A stretch of DNA of 36,614 bases from Lyngbya confervoides BDU141951 (GCF_000817775.3 NZ_JTHE03000063.1:1-36614), one strand, 5' to 3'; shown: positions 1-7,753, counted from the first letter of the stretch. Made by a program: numbers and translations. Notes: a model not told the origin generated them from the sequence alone.

Positions 1-218
1 AGAACTCATGCTCTGTATCTTAATCGACTGGCGACCCTAAAACGCTCATTTTTTCGTTCGACCCTGGGACGGTTACCGTGCATGTTTCCCGATTTATAAA
101 TTTATAAAAGTTAGAGTCGTATCTATCCCACCGCCTGTCGCTCTAACTGTCTTTAAAAGGCAAAGCGCGAAGCAAAAAAATCTGCCTCGCGCTGCTGCTA
201 TTGCCAAGCCATTACAAA
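1..218. other. Left-edge stretch without a gene
   Basis: No credible coding sequence or RNA gene is visible. It lies downstream of the minus-strand DUF3386 gene and is AT-rich around 95-112. I see no strong hairpin followed by a T-run, so no terminator is called. Confidence 0.5.
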
Positions 219-857
219 CTATAAGAGCTGAATATTCTTAAAGATAAACTCTTGCACATCAGCAGGATCGCCCTCGGTGACAATCTCGCGGCGGGTCAGG
301 ATATGATAGCTTCCCACCTGTTCGTACTCATCCACAAAGTTACTCTTGCCCCCCTTTTGCTCTCCTGTCTGAGGATCGTGATAGACCGAATCGTAGGTGT
401 GGGAAAGATAGCCTTCTCCAGTGTCGTGACTGGTAAAGGTGTTGATGGTAACCACAACCCCATGGATATGGCGATGAACCATGGATACTTCGTTATTCGC
501 AACCTTGTAGCGATCGCCCTCTGACTTGCCCCCCATCAAAATCTCCTGGGCACCGGACTCATCTAGATCTCCGTAGGAAAAGGTATTCGCACCGTGGGTT
601 TGCTCAAAGCTCCGGCGAACGCGATGAATGGCAATTTCCCAAAGCTGACCCTGAACTGCCTTGAGCGCCTCGGCCTCCTCAATCCCCGTGACCTCCGCCT
701 TGAGGTCCGCCGTCACCTTCGCCGTTCCCTCATAGGTCTTGCCGTTGTGATGGTAAACGACCTCGGTGGTGTATCCCGGAAAGTCCTGATCCCAGGTGTA
801 GCGGTTTTCGTAGGCGGCACGGAAAAAATCTCGGGCTGAAAGTTGTGCAACGGTCAT
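219..857 (-). CDS. DUF3386 family protein
   Basis: A 212-residue soluble protein that I recognise as the DUF3386 family, found mainly in cyanobacteria. No biochemical role is known to me. It has no signal peptide or membrane segment. The N-terminus (SARDFFRAAYENRYTWDQDF) and a central His-rich segment (VHRHIHGVV, about residues 127-135) look typical of the family. The length appears complete. The ATG at 857 has an AAGGGG ribosome-binding site a few bases upstream, which supports this start. It is transcribed alone and diverges from the small membrane genes at 1026-1341. The function stays unassigned; a ligand-binding or lipocalin-like fold is only a guess. Confidence 0.8.
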   Translation of the reverse strand: MTVAQLSARDFFRAAYENRYTWDQDFPGYTTEVVYHHNGKTYEGTAKVTADLKAEVTGIEEAEALKAVQGQLWEIAIHRVRRSFEQTHGANTFSYGDLDESGAQEILMGGKSEGDRYKVANNEVSMVHRHIHGVVVTINTFTSHDTGEGYLSHTYDSVYHDPQTGEQKGGKSNFVDEYEQVGSYHILTRREIVTEGDPADVQEFIFKNIQLL

Positions 858-1025
858 TCAAATTCCCCTTAACATCATTGAACGAATGAATCAAAGCATT
901 GCCTACCAGTGTAGAAGATTCCATCCAACCCGGCAGACCCGACTATCCTTGCCCCGGACAAGCGGCCCAGGCCAGATTTCAGGCTAAACTAAAACCATCT
1001 TCGTTGCTCCAGGGGTAAAACCTGC

Positions 1026-1142
1026 ATGACTTCTTCCCCAGAATCGCTCGATCTGGTCCTGGCTATCCTTGCTGTCCTTATCTTGGGGGGCGGGGTTATG
1101 ATGCTGTTAAGCAGCATGTTTGATCTGGGAGGACGGCTCTAA
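1026..1142 (+). CDS. 38-residue single-pass membrane miniprotein
   Basis: An ATG-started frame of 38 codons, too short for most gene finders. It encodes a short polar N-terminus (MTSSPESLD), one hydrophobic helix (about residues 9-29, rich in Leu, Ala and Val) and a short tail ending GGRL. It ends one base before the TTG that I choose as start of the LapA-like gene, and its last codons carry that gene's Shine-Dalgarno (GGAGG at 1128-1132). That arrangement suggests translational coupling and supports it as a real gene. I do not recognise the family. Size and topology resemble small photosynthetic-complex subunits, but nothing in the sequence proves such a role. Confidence 0.5.
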   Translation: MTSSPESLDLVLAILAVLILGGGVMMLLSSMFDLGGRL

Positions 1143-1143
1143 A

Positions 1144-1341
1144 TTGTCTGGGATTCGACTTTTGGTGGTGGCAGCGGGACTGCTGGCGATCGCTATTTTT
1201 TCAGTCCAGAACGCCGCTCCCGCCGCCCTCACCTTCTTCCTGTGGACCTCGATTCAAGTTCCCGTGGGAGTGCTCCTGACGGGCCTGCTTGCGGCAGGTC
1301 TACTCTTCTCCACGCTGCTGTTTCCCCTAGGACGAGAATAG
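1144..1341 (+). CDS. LapA-domain-like small membrane protein
   Basis: About 65 residues with two hydrophobic helices (about 4-20 and 36-58) joined by a short loop containing FSVQNAAPAALTFFLW. That 'SVQN...F' segment followed by a second helix is the hallmark of the LapA (lipopolysaccharide assembly protein A, DUF1049) domain. The frame also opens at a TTG at 1120. I prefer the TTG at 1144 because GGAGG lies about 11 bases upstream and the preceding miniprotein gene ends just before it. LapA-type proteins act at the inner membrane in envelope biogenesis in proteobacteria; their role in cyanobacteria is not settled. The gene probably forms a two-gene unit with 1026-1142. Confidence 0.65.
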   Translation: MSGIRLLVVAAGLLAIAIFSVQNAAPAALTFFLWTSIQVPVGVLLTGLLAAGLLFSTLLFPLGRE

Positions 1342-1374
1342 GTCCTGAATTTGCAGCGACTAATTTCTCTAACC

Positions 1375-1833
1375 CTAGCTCGCCACCGCGTAGCGCTCCG
1401 CCAGCTTCTGAAACTGCGCCTCGTCTAGCTGATCGAGCTTACACAAAATAGAGGCCAGGCGATGGCGCGAATCAATGGGGGTATGGGGGAGGGGTAAATC
1501 CAGGTTAGGCCAGCCCTCAATATCCCCACAGGGACAGCTCGGATCGTTGATGCCAGCAATTTGCAAAGGAATGGGAAGATCGCAGCGGGCGCAGCTCACA
1601 ATTTCCCAGTCCTGGGTTAGCAGCATCGCCAAGGTATAGGCCGTTCCCGATAGGTGCCAATTTGAGGCCTGATCTAACAGCGTGGCCCAGCAGGAATCAA
1701 ATTCAGGACTGTAGCGATCGCCCTGCACCACCCGATCTGGCTTTTCCTGCACGTCCCCACTTGAATGCACCAAGCGTTTGCCTAGCTGTAGCCAGATAGC
1801 AACAAATCGTTTTACCTGCGTGGTCGATGCCAT
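1375..1833 (-). CDS. Cysteine-rich hypothetical protein, possible zinc ribbon
   Basis: A 152-residue protein with no membrane segments. The middle carries two cysteine pairs: CARC (about residue 81-84) and CPCG (about 100-103), spaced as in a zinc-ribbon knuckle. The N-terminal half is helical (KRFVAIWLQLGKRLVH) and resembles conserved cyanobacterial hypotheticals. It starts at ATG 1833 and sits 60 bp downstream of cobU on the same strand, so co-transcription is possible. I do not recognise a named family. A metal-binding or nucleic-acid-binding role is inferred only from the cysteines. Confidence 0.65.
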   Translation of the reverse strand: MASTTQVKRFVAIWLQLGKRLVHSSGDVQEKPDRVVQGDRYSPEFDSCWATLLDQASNWHLSGTAYTLAMLLTQDWEIVSCARCDLPIPLQIAGINDPSCPCGDIEGWPNLDLPLPHTPIDSRHRLASILCKLDQLDEAQFQKLAERYAVAS

Positions 1834-1893
1834 AATCCTTCCAAGGGTGCCACACCCGCGCCGCGGGATTTCTGCATCCAGGCTAACGTAGCT

Positions 1894-2433
1894 TTAACGT
1901 TTCGGGACGGGCACGCCAATTTTTTTAAGGTTTATGGCCATTCCCATGCAAACCAGGTAGGCCGCCTGAGTTAGGGGGGTGATGTCCCGAGTCAGCGACC
2001 CCAGGCGATCGCGAAACAGCCGCCCAGTGGGATAGCTAGGCACAAGCCCCCAGCCCGTTTCCTCGGATACCAGAATCACCGTTGCCGATGTTTGGGTCAG
2101 GGTCTCCAGGAGATCCTCACATTTTTGGGTCCATTGGGCTGCCGACTCGCCCAGGCAATTGGCAACCCAGGTACCAAGGGAGTCAATCAGCAGGCAGTCG
2201 CCTGCCTCGGCCTGGGCAATGCAGTCGCTGAGGGCAAAGGGAACTGGTCGAGTTACCCAGGCCGCCGGTCGCCGTCTTTGATGCTGCTCAATGCGGGCCT
2301 GCCATTCCGGATCATGGACATCTTCTCGCGCCGTTGCGATGTAGAAAACCGGCAGTTGAGACTGTGCCGCGATCTGTTCCGCCCACTCACTTTTTCCGGA
2401 CCGACTCGGCCCTGTGACCAAAATTATGGACAT
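1894..2433 (-). CDS. cobU: Bifunctional adenosylcobinamide kinase / adenosylcobinamide-phosphate guanylyltransferase
   Basis: A 179-residue CobU/CobP enzyme of cobalamin nucleotide-loop assembly. It phosphorylates adenosylcobinamide and then transfers GMP to give adenosylcobinamide-GDP. The Walker A loop GPSRSGKS is at residues 8-15. The family motifs LLIDSLGTWVAN and VSEETGWGLVPSYPTGR follow, the latter holding conserved residues of the guanylyl-transfer region. Length matches the family (about 175-185 residues). The start ATG lies directly before the SIILVTGP beta strand. No other corrinoid-pathway gene is adjacent, but a CobO-like protein lies 30 kb away (31966-32610). The gene ends close to the next minus-strand gene (1833), with about 60 bp between them. 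Confidence 0.92.
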   Translation of the reverse strand: MSIILVTGPSRSGKSEWAEQIAAQSQLPVFYIATAREDVHDPEWQARIEQHQRRRPAAWVTRPVPFALSDCIAQAEAGDCLLIDSLGTWVANCLGESAAQWTQKCEDLLETLTQTSATVILVSEETGWGLVPSYPTGRLFRDRLGSLTRDITPLTQAAYLVCMGMAINLKKIGVPVPKR

Positions 2434-2491
2434 GGTCTAATGTTGATTTCTCCTCACTAACCCTCACTATAAAATTGCTCCAGAGGAAACT

Positions 2492-2508
2492 CAACGGTGG
2501 GGCCGTTG
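2492..2508 (-). repeat. IS605-type right-end hairpin
   Basis: CAACGG and CCGTTG are perfect complements around a TGGGG loop. On the minus strand the hairpin follows TCAAAGAATCTT, just downstream of the tnpB 3' end. This is the position of the hairpin recognised by single-strand TnpA transposases. In active TnpB elements the same region forms the 3' part of the guide RNA (omega RNA). Whether anything is transcribed here is unknown. Confidence 0.6.
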
Positions 2509-2543
2509 AAGATTCTTTGACGATCATCCCGCTAACGCTTCGC

Positions 2544-2874
2544 CTATAGCCGGAGATTCCCGTTCACAGAGTCTTGACGAGATGCCCCACAGGACATCCC
2601 CACTAGACCCTCTCCAGGGGCATTTTCAAAACGACGCGCCCTGCCGTCTAAGTCACGCCAGGTCGGGATTCCCCGGTTTAGCTTGGGTGAGCCGCTGGCA
2701 CTGCACCTTGACGTGGGGGCATGGCTCAGCCACTGGGATGATGTACTCGCTACCCCCAGCACAGGCATTGACCGCGCATTTACGAGACCCCATCCAGCCT
2801 TTGCGCTCCCTTAGCGCATCATTCCAAACCCGGCGGCACCCCTCCAAATCCTGGTCGACCTGCTCGGCCTGTCC
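2544..2874 (-). pseudogene. tnpB: tnpB (IS605 OrfB) remnant, internally deleted
   Basis: The minus-strand frame from 2874 to 2653 reads about 73 residues of a TnpB N-terminal region: LEGCRRVWNDALRERKGW, then GSRKCAVNACA and SEYIIP, ending KPGNPDLA and a stop. These are the typical N-terminal blocks of cyanobacterial IS200/IS605 TnpB. The intact family is about 400 residues with a RuvC-like nuclease and a zinc finger, none of which remains. A different frame (about 2650-2544) reads RFENAPGEG...RQDSVNGNLRL and a stop, which I take as a scrap of the C-terminus because it abuts the right-end hairpin. That second assignment is weaker. The first residues of TnpB are missing where the frame meets tnpA. 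Confidence 0.65.
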
Positions 2875-3309
2875 TACAGCCTTCACCTTCAATGGGTCAC
2901 TTGCACGAAATACCGATGCAAGTGCATCACTCAACCCATGTTGGATCGGCTTCAAGAGATTTTTGCGCAAACCCGGCAAAAGTGGGAAGGGGAGCTCATC
3001 GAGTTCAGTGGCGAGGCTGACCATGTTTACTGGCTCATGTCGGTGAATCCAAAGGTTCAACCCTCCAAATTGGTCAATAACCTGAAAACCGTTTCCAGCC
3101 GATTAATCCGCAAAGAGTTTGCTGAACATCTCGGCAAGGTCTATCCCAAGCCTGTGTTCTGGAGTCGCTCGTACTGCCTCATTTCTGGTGGATCAGCACC
3201 CATTTCAGTGCTCAAGCAATACATCCAACAACAAGCTGAGATTGATGGATTGCTCTCGCCGCTCGCTCGCCGCTGCTGCGCACGTCCTGGGGCCTACATT
3301 CCCCACTAA
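2875..3309 (+). pseudogene. tnpA: tnpA (IS200/IS605 Y1 transposase) remnant
   Basis: The frame reads SLHLQWVTCTKYRCKCI, then EIFAQTRQKWEGELIEF, ADHVYWLMSVNP, SKLVNNLKTVSSRLIRKEF, FWSRSYCLISGG and ISVLKQYIQQQ. That is the full block order of the Y1 single-strand transposase, about 145 residues. The catalytic Tyr of the last block is present. The metal-binding HUH motif, normally His-Val-His, reads His-Val-Tyr. There is no start codon upstream in frame: the frame is open back to a TAG near 2812 but offers only an internal ATG at 2938. Loss of both the start and a motif histidine argues for an inactive gene. Confidence 0.75.
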
Positions 3310-3425
3310 GCCTATCGGCTATGCTGGGAGCACTGCGACGAATCCTGGTAGATAGTGTAGGTTGAGAAGAGGGTAAGGAATCTGAAAGATTCCCCTGCCT
3401 CTGTTGTTTTTTTACCGCTCAATCC

Positions 3426-4262
3426 GTGGAAAACCGTTCTAAGCGTTGGCCCGTGCTGATCATTCTGGGCTTTTCCTGTCTAGCGTTTATTTCTCTATCC
3501 CTAATTCCCATTCTGGGCGGACTGTTTAATAGCTCTGAGTCCGTCAATGGGAATCCAGCCCTGACGGCCTCGGCGGAACAAACCCGCCTAGAGGAGGAGG
3601 AAAGAGGCTATCAGCTAGTGGTGGATCGGGAGCCAGAGAATCAGACGGCCCTCCAGGGGCTCTTTGAAACCCGAGCCAAGCTCATTCAGCTTGGGGCACG
3701 CCAGCCCAAGGATTTAATCGATCCGCTCTCGCGCCTGAAGGATTTAAATCCTGACCAGCCAGACTATGCGGTTCTGCTGGCCCAAACCCATCAGCAGGCA
3801 GGCGATCGTGAGGCGGCGGCCACCGCCTACCGGGAGGTGCTCGATCGACAACCAGGCAACACCAACGCCCTACAGGGGTTAGTGGCCCTGTTTCTGGCAG
3901 AAAACCGCGCCAGTGCCGCGGAGGAACTGCTCCAGTCCACCCTGGCGGCGGCAAAGGCCACCGCAGAGCCTGCAGTGGACACCACAGCTGTTCAGCTCAT
4001 CCTGGGGGATGTGTATATTGAGCAGCAAAAATATTCGGAGGCTCTGGCGATCTATAACAGCCTGATCCAGCTGGATGGGCAGGATTTTCGGCCCCTGGTG
4101 GGCAAAGCCGTTGCCCTGCGGGCCCAGGGGAACGAGGCCGAGGCCAAGCCTTTGTTTGCCTCGGCAGAAAAGATCGCGCCCGCGCAGTTTAAGGATCAAA
4201 TCCGTCAGCTGGCCAGCCAACCCGGCCAATCCGAACTGTCTCCTCGCCCGGCAGCCCCCTAG
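3426..4262 (+). CDS. Membrane-anchored tetratricopeptide-repeat protein
   Basis: A 278-residue protein with a GTG start. A basic N-terminus (MENRSKRW) precedes one hydrophobic helix (about residues 9-33) that should anchor it in a membrane with the rest outside the cytoplasm. The remainder is a TPR solenoid. Clear repeat units are QPDYAVLLAQTHQQAGDREAA (about 117-137), the following NALQGLVALFLAENRASAAEELL, VQLILGDVYIEQQKYSEALAIY (about 190-211) and FRPLVGKAVALRAQGNEAEA. The tail is Pro/Ser-rich. TPR proteins act as scaffolds for protein complexes; the partner cannot be read from the sequence. It lies about 75 bp upstream of the coiled-coil gene on the same strand and may share a transcript with it. 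Confidence 0.75.
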   Translation: MENRSKRWPVLIILGFSCLAFISLSLIPILGGLFNSSESVNGNPALTASAEQTRLEEEERGYQLVVDREPENQTALQGLFETRAKLIQLGARQPKDLIDPLSRLKDLNPDQPDYAVLLAQTHQQAGDREAAATAYREVLDRQPGNTNALQGLVALFLAENRASAAEELLQSTLAAAKATAEPAVDTTAVQLILGDVYIEQQKYSEALAIYNSLIQLDGQDFRPLVGKAVALRAQGNEAEAKPLFASAEKIAPAQFKDQIRQLASQPGQSELSPRPAAP

Positions 4263-4338
4263 GGACGCCAATCCCTCCAGGGGCGAATATATAACCTCAG
4301 CTTGGGATATAGATGCTAAATTAGCAAGCAGTTAAGCG

Positions 4339-4884
4339 TTGTCCGTAACGGTGGAGTTGTCCGTGGAGCAAGCGTCATCCTTTGGGGCCGAACCTGAGCA
4401 GCAAGAGTCCATGAGCCTGGACTCCCTCAGACAACAGCTCAAGATCCGTGACCAGTTGGTGAACCAACTCTCGTCCCAGCTGTTTAAGATGGTGCAGGCC
4501 TATCCGCCGGCCCTACCCCAGGCCCCGGATGACCCTACCGGATTGGCTGCATCTCGACGCTCCGTCACCCTGGAAGAGGTCCAGGCCCTAGAGCAGCAAA
4601 TTAGCTTTTATCAAGATCAAATTGACCAGCGCGATCGCGATATTGCCCACCTGAAGCAGTCTTGTCAGGATCTCAGCGATCGCAATCAGACCCTGGAGCG
4701 GGTGGTGCAAGATTTGCCGGAGGTCTATCGACGCCAGTTTCAAGATCGGCTAGAGCAGTATAAGGTCAGAATGAGATCGCTGCAGGCCGAAAACAAAAAG
4801 CTGCGGGCGGAATTGGGATATCGACCGGCCCCCGATGCCCCCGAAGGGCAAAAGCGCCGCCTGTTCTTGCCCTCCAAACGCTAA
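4339..4884 (+). CDS. Coiled-coil hypothetical protein
   Basis: A 181-residue soluble protein dominated by heptad-like Leu/Gln/Arg/Glu-rich segments: LRQQLKIRDQLVNQLSSQLF (about 31-50), then a Pro-rich linker, then a long predicted coil from about 75 to 160. The C-terminus is basic (KRRLFLPSKR). The frame opens at TTG 4339. A GTG at 4351 and another GTG in a nearby repeat (TTGTCCGT occurs twice) are alternative starts, so the first residues are uncertain. It is convergent with the phosphatase gene ending at 4950. I do not recognise a named family. A structural or scaffold role is inferred from the coiled coil only. Confidence 0.65.
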   Translation: MSVTVELSVEQASSFGAEPEQQESMSLDSLRQQLKIRDQLVNQLSSQLFKMVQAYPPALPQAPDDPTGLAASRRSVTLEEVQALEQQISFYQDQIDQRDRDIAHLKQSCQDLSDRNQTLERVVQDLPEVYRRQFQDRLEQYKVRMRSLQAENKKLRAELGYRPAPDAPEGQKRRLFLPSKR

Positions 4885-4949
4885 GGTCAGATCTAGCCAA
4901 CGCCAGCGATCCCTCAGGGAACCCCCAGTATCCCAACAGGACCCTTCCT

Positions 4950-5795
4950 TCAAAAGATCAGATCTTCCACCGCCTGTGCCCAGCCCGCCGCTCCCGGCTG
5001 GGGCGCCACGGTCCAGTCCGGATGGATGAGTTGGGGATGGGGACCCTGAACGCCGGGAATCACAATGGCCTGGTGGACCGCCTCCAGTAAGGATTGATCG
5101 TTGGGGCTGTTGCCCAATCCCACGGTGGTGGGGGGGTGCCCAAGGGATTGCCCCCTCCCGTAGGCTTCGGCCAAGATCTGAACCGCCTCACCTTTGCCCG
5201 ATCCGGGCGCAATGAGGTGAGAAAAGCGATCCCCCACCACCACCTCGAACCCCTCCTGCTGTGCTGCCCGCACTAAGCGCGGTGCAGGGAGATCCTTCGG
5301 CGTCACAAACGGCTCGGTAAAATCACGCTGTTGAGCCTGCTGGGCCTGCACTGACGATAGTCCGGTACGGGCCATGAGATCCTCCAGGGTCATATCGCCA
5401 AATCCCACCAGAACCCGCCCCAGTCGCTGGGAAATGCGCGCCAGTCCGGCCCGAGCTTGGGGGTAGGACGCGCCCAGGGAGATCTGCCCATAGCTGCGCA
5501 GTTGGCCAGTTTTGCGCAGGGGCGGCGGCTGGAGCGAAAATCGGGAATCATTCAGCTCTAGAACGATCCCCGCCCCATTTTCCACCACAAAGGGATCGCG
5601 CAGTCCGATTTGATCGCGCAGCTGCTCCACCTCTACAAAGGTTTTGCTGGTGACGGGGATGATTGGAATATGGGCCTGCTGGAGCCGATTGAGAATCGGG
5701 AGCGCGGCATCATACCGGTAGTCCTCAGCATTGAGGAGGGTGCCATCGAGATCCGTGAAGATTAGGATTGTCTCAGGGCTGGTCAACATGGGCAT
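4950..5795 (-). CDS. gpgP: Glucosyl-(or mannosyl-)3-phosphoglycerate phosphatase, HAD superfamily
   Basis: A 281-residue HAD-IIB phosphatase of the mannosyl-3-phosphoglycerate phosphatase family. Motif I is DLDGTLL, with catalytic Asp15 and Asp17. Further blocks are PIIPVTSKTF (motif II region) and GLGNSPNDQSLLEAV (motif IV, metal-binding Asp). The family removes phosphate from glucosyl- or mannosyl-3-phosphoglycerate to release the compatible solute. The neighbour gpgS at 7804 makes the glucosyl substrate likely. The start overlaps the end of the GH13 gene by 23 bp on the same strand, which indicates one operon; a second in-frame ATG follows two codons later. The sequence cannot separate glucosyl from mannosyl specificity. 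Confidence 0.85.
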   Translation of the reverse strand: MPMLTSPETILIFTDLDGTLLNAEDYRYDAALPILNRLQQAHIPIIPVTSKTFVEVEQLRDQIGLRDPFVVENGAGIVLELNDSRFSLQPPPLRKTGQLRSYGQISLGASYPQARAGLARISQRLGRVLVGFGDMTLEDLMARTGLSSVQAQQAQQRDFTEPFVTPKDLPAPRLVRAAQQEGFEVVVGDRFSHLIAPGSGKGEAVQILAEAYGRGQSLGHPPTTVGLGNSPNDQSLLEAVHQAIVIPGVQGPHPQLIHPDWTVAPQPGAAGWAQAVEDLIF

Positions 5796-7536
5796 CGGAA
5801 AATTGATTGCTCAACCAGACACACTGATAGGGCTTCAGGTGCAGGACATCGTAAATGTCTTGCACGCATTGGCCTGAAATCAGATCGCACCAGGGATCGG
5901 TGACCACGAGATTTAAGGCCGAGAGATTGAGCTGCTGCGATCGCGCACTCAAGTTAAAGATACAAAAAATGCTCTGATCGCGGGGGATGCTCTGACGCCA
6001 GAAGGCAAAGATCGCCCGATTCATGGGGTGGAGCGTATACTGGGTGGCGTTGGGATGAAAAGCGCCCTGCCGTCGCCGGATTTTAATGCGCCGAGAAAGT
6101 TCGCCGAGCACCATGGCGGGAATCGATCTGGGATCTGCAAGCAGCGGCTCAAGATCCTCCATGTTCCACTGACGGCGGTTGATCGACCGGTTGTGCTGGG
6201 TGCGTGCCATCCCCTCGTAGTCATTGGGCGTGGCCAGTAAGCTGTGGATGTAAAAGGCTGGAATGCCCTCCAAAGACATCATCAGGGTCTGGGCACAGAG
6301 GAATCGATCCTGCTGCCAGTGATCCTTGCCCTTAACGGTCCCTTGGAGGGCATCGTAGAAGGAAATGTTGAGCTCATAGGGGCTTTCACTGCCGTCGGGA
6401 TGACGGCGCAGGCTAATTGCGCCCCCAAACTGCTGCATGCAGGTAATCAACTGCTGAAATTCAGCCGGGGACAGTAAGCCCTCTGCGGGGCGGACCCCAA
6501 TTCCATCATGGGAAGCGGTGAAGTTCAGGTAGGCACAGCCCACGGGGGCGGGGGGCATGCTCATCATCCAGGTTTTGAGGTGGTCGGACTTCCCTTGAAT
6601 CAAGGCATTTAGAAGCAGCGGCGGCAGGCTGAAGTTATAGATCATGTGGGCTTCATTGCGGCTGCCGAAGTAGCTAAGGTTTTCGCGGTTGGGAACGTTG
6701 GTCTCCGTCAAGATGGCCATGCCAGGATCAATGAGCTGGATCAGTTCCCGCAGCAGCCGCACTAGGGCATGGGTTTGGGGCAGATGGATGCAGGGGGTGC
6801 CCAGTTCTTTCCAAAGATAGGCGATCGCATCGAGGCGAATCAGCCTGGCCCCTTTCTGGATATAGAGCAGCAGAATATCCAGATATTCCAGCAACACCTC
6901 GGGGTTTGCAAAGTTCACGTCATGTTGATCGTGGCTAAAGGTGGACCAAACATATTGGGTTCCTGAGTTTGTCTCCACCGGGGCCAGCAGAGGTGAGCTG
7001 CGGGGCCGTACCACCTGAGACACATCGGTATGGGGATCAAGGGCAATAAAATAAGCCTTGCCGGGGGCCTGTCCCGCTTTAAACTGCTGAAACCACTCGT
7101 GCTCGCTGGACACGTGGTTGATCACCAGGTCCACCATCAGCTTGAAATTTTGGGCGATCGCCTCAATATCCCCCCAGTCGCCCAGGGCGGGTCGCACCGT
7201 GCGATAGTCGGAGACCGCAAAGCCATCATCGGAGGTGTAGGGAAAAAAGGGGAGAATGTGTACCCCGGTAATGACCGTCTGCAGAAACCGGTCTAAAAAT
7301 TGCCCCAGGGTTTGCAGCGGCACTTGCCCCTCCTGGATGAGGCTATTGCCGTAGGTAATGAGCAGCACATCATCCTGGCTCCACTTATTGACATCCTCAT
7401 CGGCGCTATTCCTCAGTAGGGGCTGAAGTTTGGCAAAGATGGTTTCCAGCAGTTCCTCAATCTTGTCCGGGGGATAAATTGCCGCCAAGAGGGGCTGGAC
7501 GCGAAACCGATAGGTTGTCAATAAAGGATGCTCCAT
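5773..7536 (-). CDS. GH13 subfamily 18 sugar phosphorylase, probably glucosylglycerate phosphorylase
   Basis: A 587-residue GH13 (alpha-amylase clan) protein of the sucrose-phosphorylase subfamily. Landmarks are HILPFFPYTSDDGFAVSDY (about 93-111), VDLVINHVS (135-143), RLDAIAYLWK with nucleophile Asp236, ETNVPN with acid/base Glu278 and ASHDGIG with His343-Asp344. The subfamily uses phosphate to split sucrose, glucosylglycerol or glucosylglycerate, giving glucose 1-phosphate. Co-transcription with the sugar-phosphoglycerate phosphatase (23-bp overlap) and divergence from gpgS make glucosylglycerate the best substrate guess. Sucrose phosphorylase is the main alternative. Start ATG 7536 opens directly into a typical N-terminus. 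It has no signal peptide, so it acts in the cytoplasm and could recycle the solute when salt stress or nitrogen limitation ends. Confidence 0.85.
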   Translation of the reverse strand: MEHPLLTTYRFRVQPLLAAIYPPDKIEELLETIFAKLQPLLRNSADEDVNKWSQDDVLLITYGNSLIQEGQVPLQTLGQFLDRFLQTVITGVHILPFFPYTSDDGFAVSDYRTVRPALGDWGDIEAIAQNFKLMVDLVINHVSSEHEWFQQFKAGQAPGKAYFIALDPHTDVSQVVRPRSSPLLAPVETNSGTQYVWSTFSHDQHDVNFANPEVLLEYLDILLLYIQKGARLIRLDAIAYLWKELGTPCIHLPQTHALVRLLRELIQLIDPGMAILTETNVPNRENLSYFGSRNEAHMIYNFSLPPLLLNALIQGKSDHLKTWMMSMPPAPVGCAYLNFTASHDGIGVRPAEGLLSPAEFQQLITCMQQFGGAISLRRHPDGSESPYELNISFYDALQGTVKGKDHWQQDRFLCAQTLMMSLEGIPAFYIHSLLATPNDYEGMARTQHNRSINRRQWNMEDLEPLLADPRSIPAMVLGELSRRIKIRRRQGAFHPNATQYTLHPMNRAIFAFWRQSIPRDQSIFCIFNLSARSQQLNLSALNLVVTDPWCDLISGQCVQDIYDVLHLKPYQCVWLSNQFSDAHVDQP

Positions 7537-7718
7537 AGCCTACCTAAACCCTAAACCAGCAGGCGGTATTCGTTAAATCTATACCGCTTAACCCCTGAAA
7601 CCAATTCCATTTCCATGCTAAGCAAACAAGGACGAAGGGATCCGTTGAATGGATTTTAAGGGGGGGAGGATAGATTTGACCAATCACGTCACCAGATCCT
7701 CAAAAAGTTGACTGGAAC

Positions 7719-7753
7719 GTAAAGATGAATTGTAAAGATGAATTGTAAAGATT
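7719..7753. repeat. 13-bp tandem repeat in the divergent gpgS promoter region
   Basis: GTAAAGATGAATT occurs twice in tandem (7719-7731, 7732-7744), followed by a third partial copy GTAAAGATT (7745-7753). It lies in the 267-bp gap between the divergent GH13 and gpgS genes, about 50-85 bp upstream of gpgS. The copies are perfect. It could be a multi-site operator or a slippage product. No known box was recognised. Confidence 0.85.

Larger units (their letters stand above)
2470..3365. mobile_element. Decayed IS200/IS605-family element (divergent tnpA/tnpB type)
   Basis: Between cobU and the TPR gene lie a plus-strand TnpA remnant (2875-3309) and a minus-strand TnpB remnant (2544-2874), head to head, as in IS605-type elements with divergent genes. 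The TnpB end of the element has the expected subterminal hairpin (2492-2508), preceded on the minus strand by AAAGAATC, as at IS605 right ends. The left end should lie just past the tnpA stop. CCTACA (3293-3298) and TGTAGG (3356-3361) are complementary there, but I cannot fix the boundary. Both genes lack N-termini, tnpB lacks most of its body and the TnpA HUH motif is altered, so the element cannot move by itself. Outer coordinates are approximate. Confidence 0.7.

Noticed and set aside
2875-3060. Minus-strand upstream extension of the tnpB remnant
   Set aside because: It is antisense to the conserved tnpA blocks, so the first 60 or so residues are a mirror of tnpA, not TnpB.
7719-7753. Pho box
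   Set aside because: The period is 13 bp rather than 11 and the octamer core PyTTAAPyPyT/A is absent.
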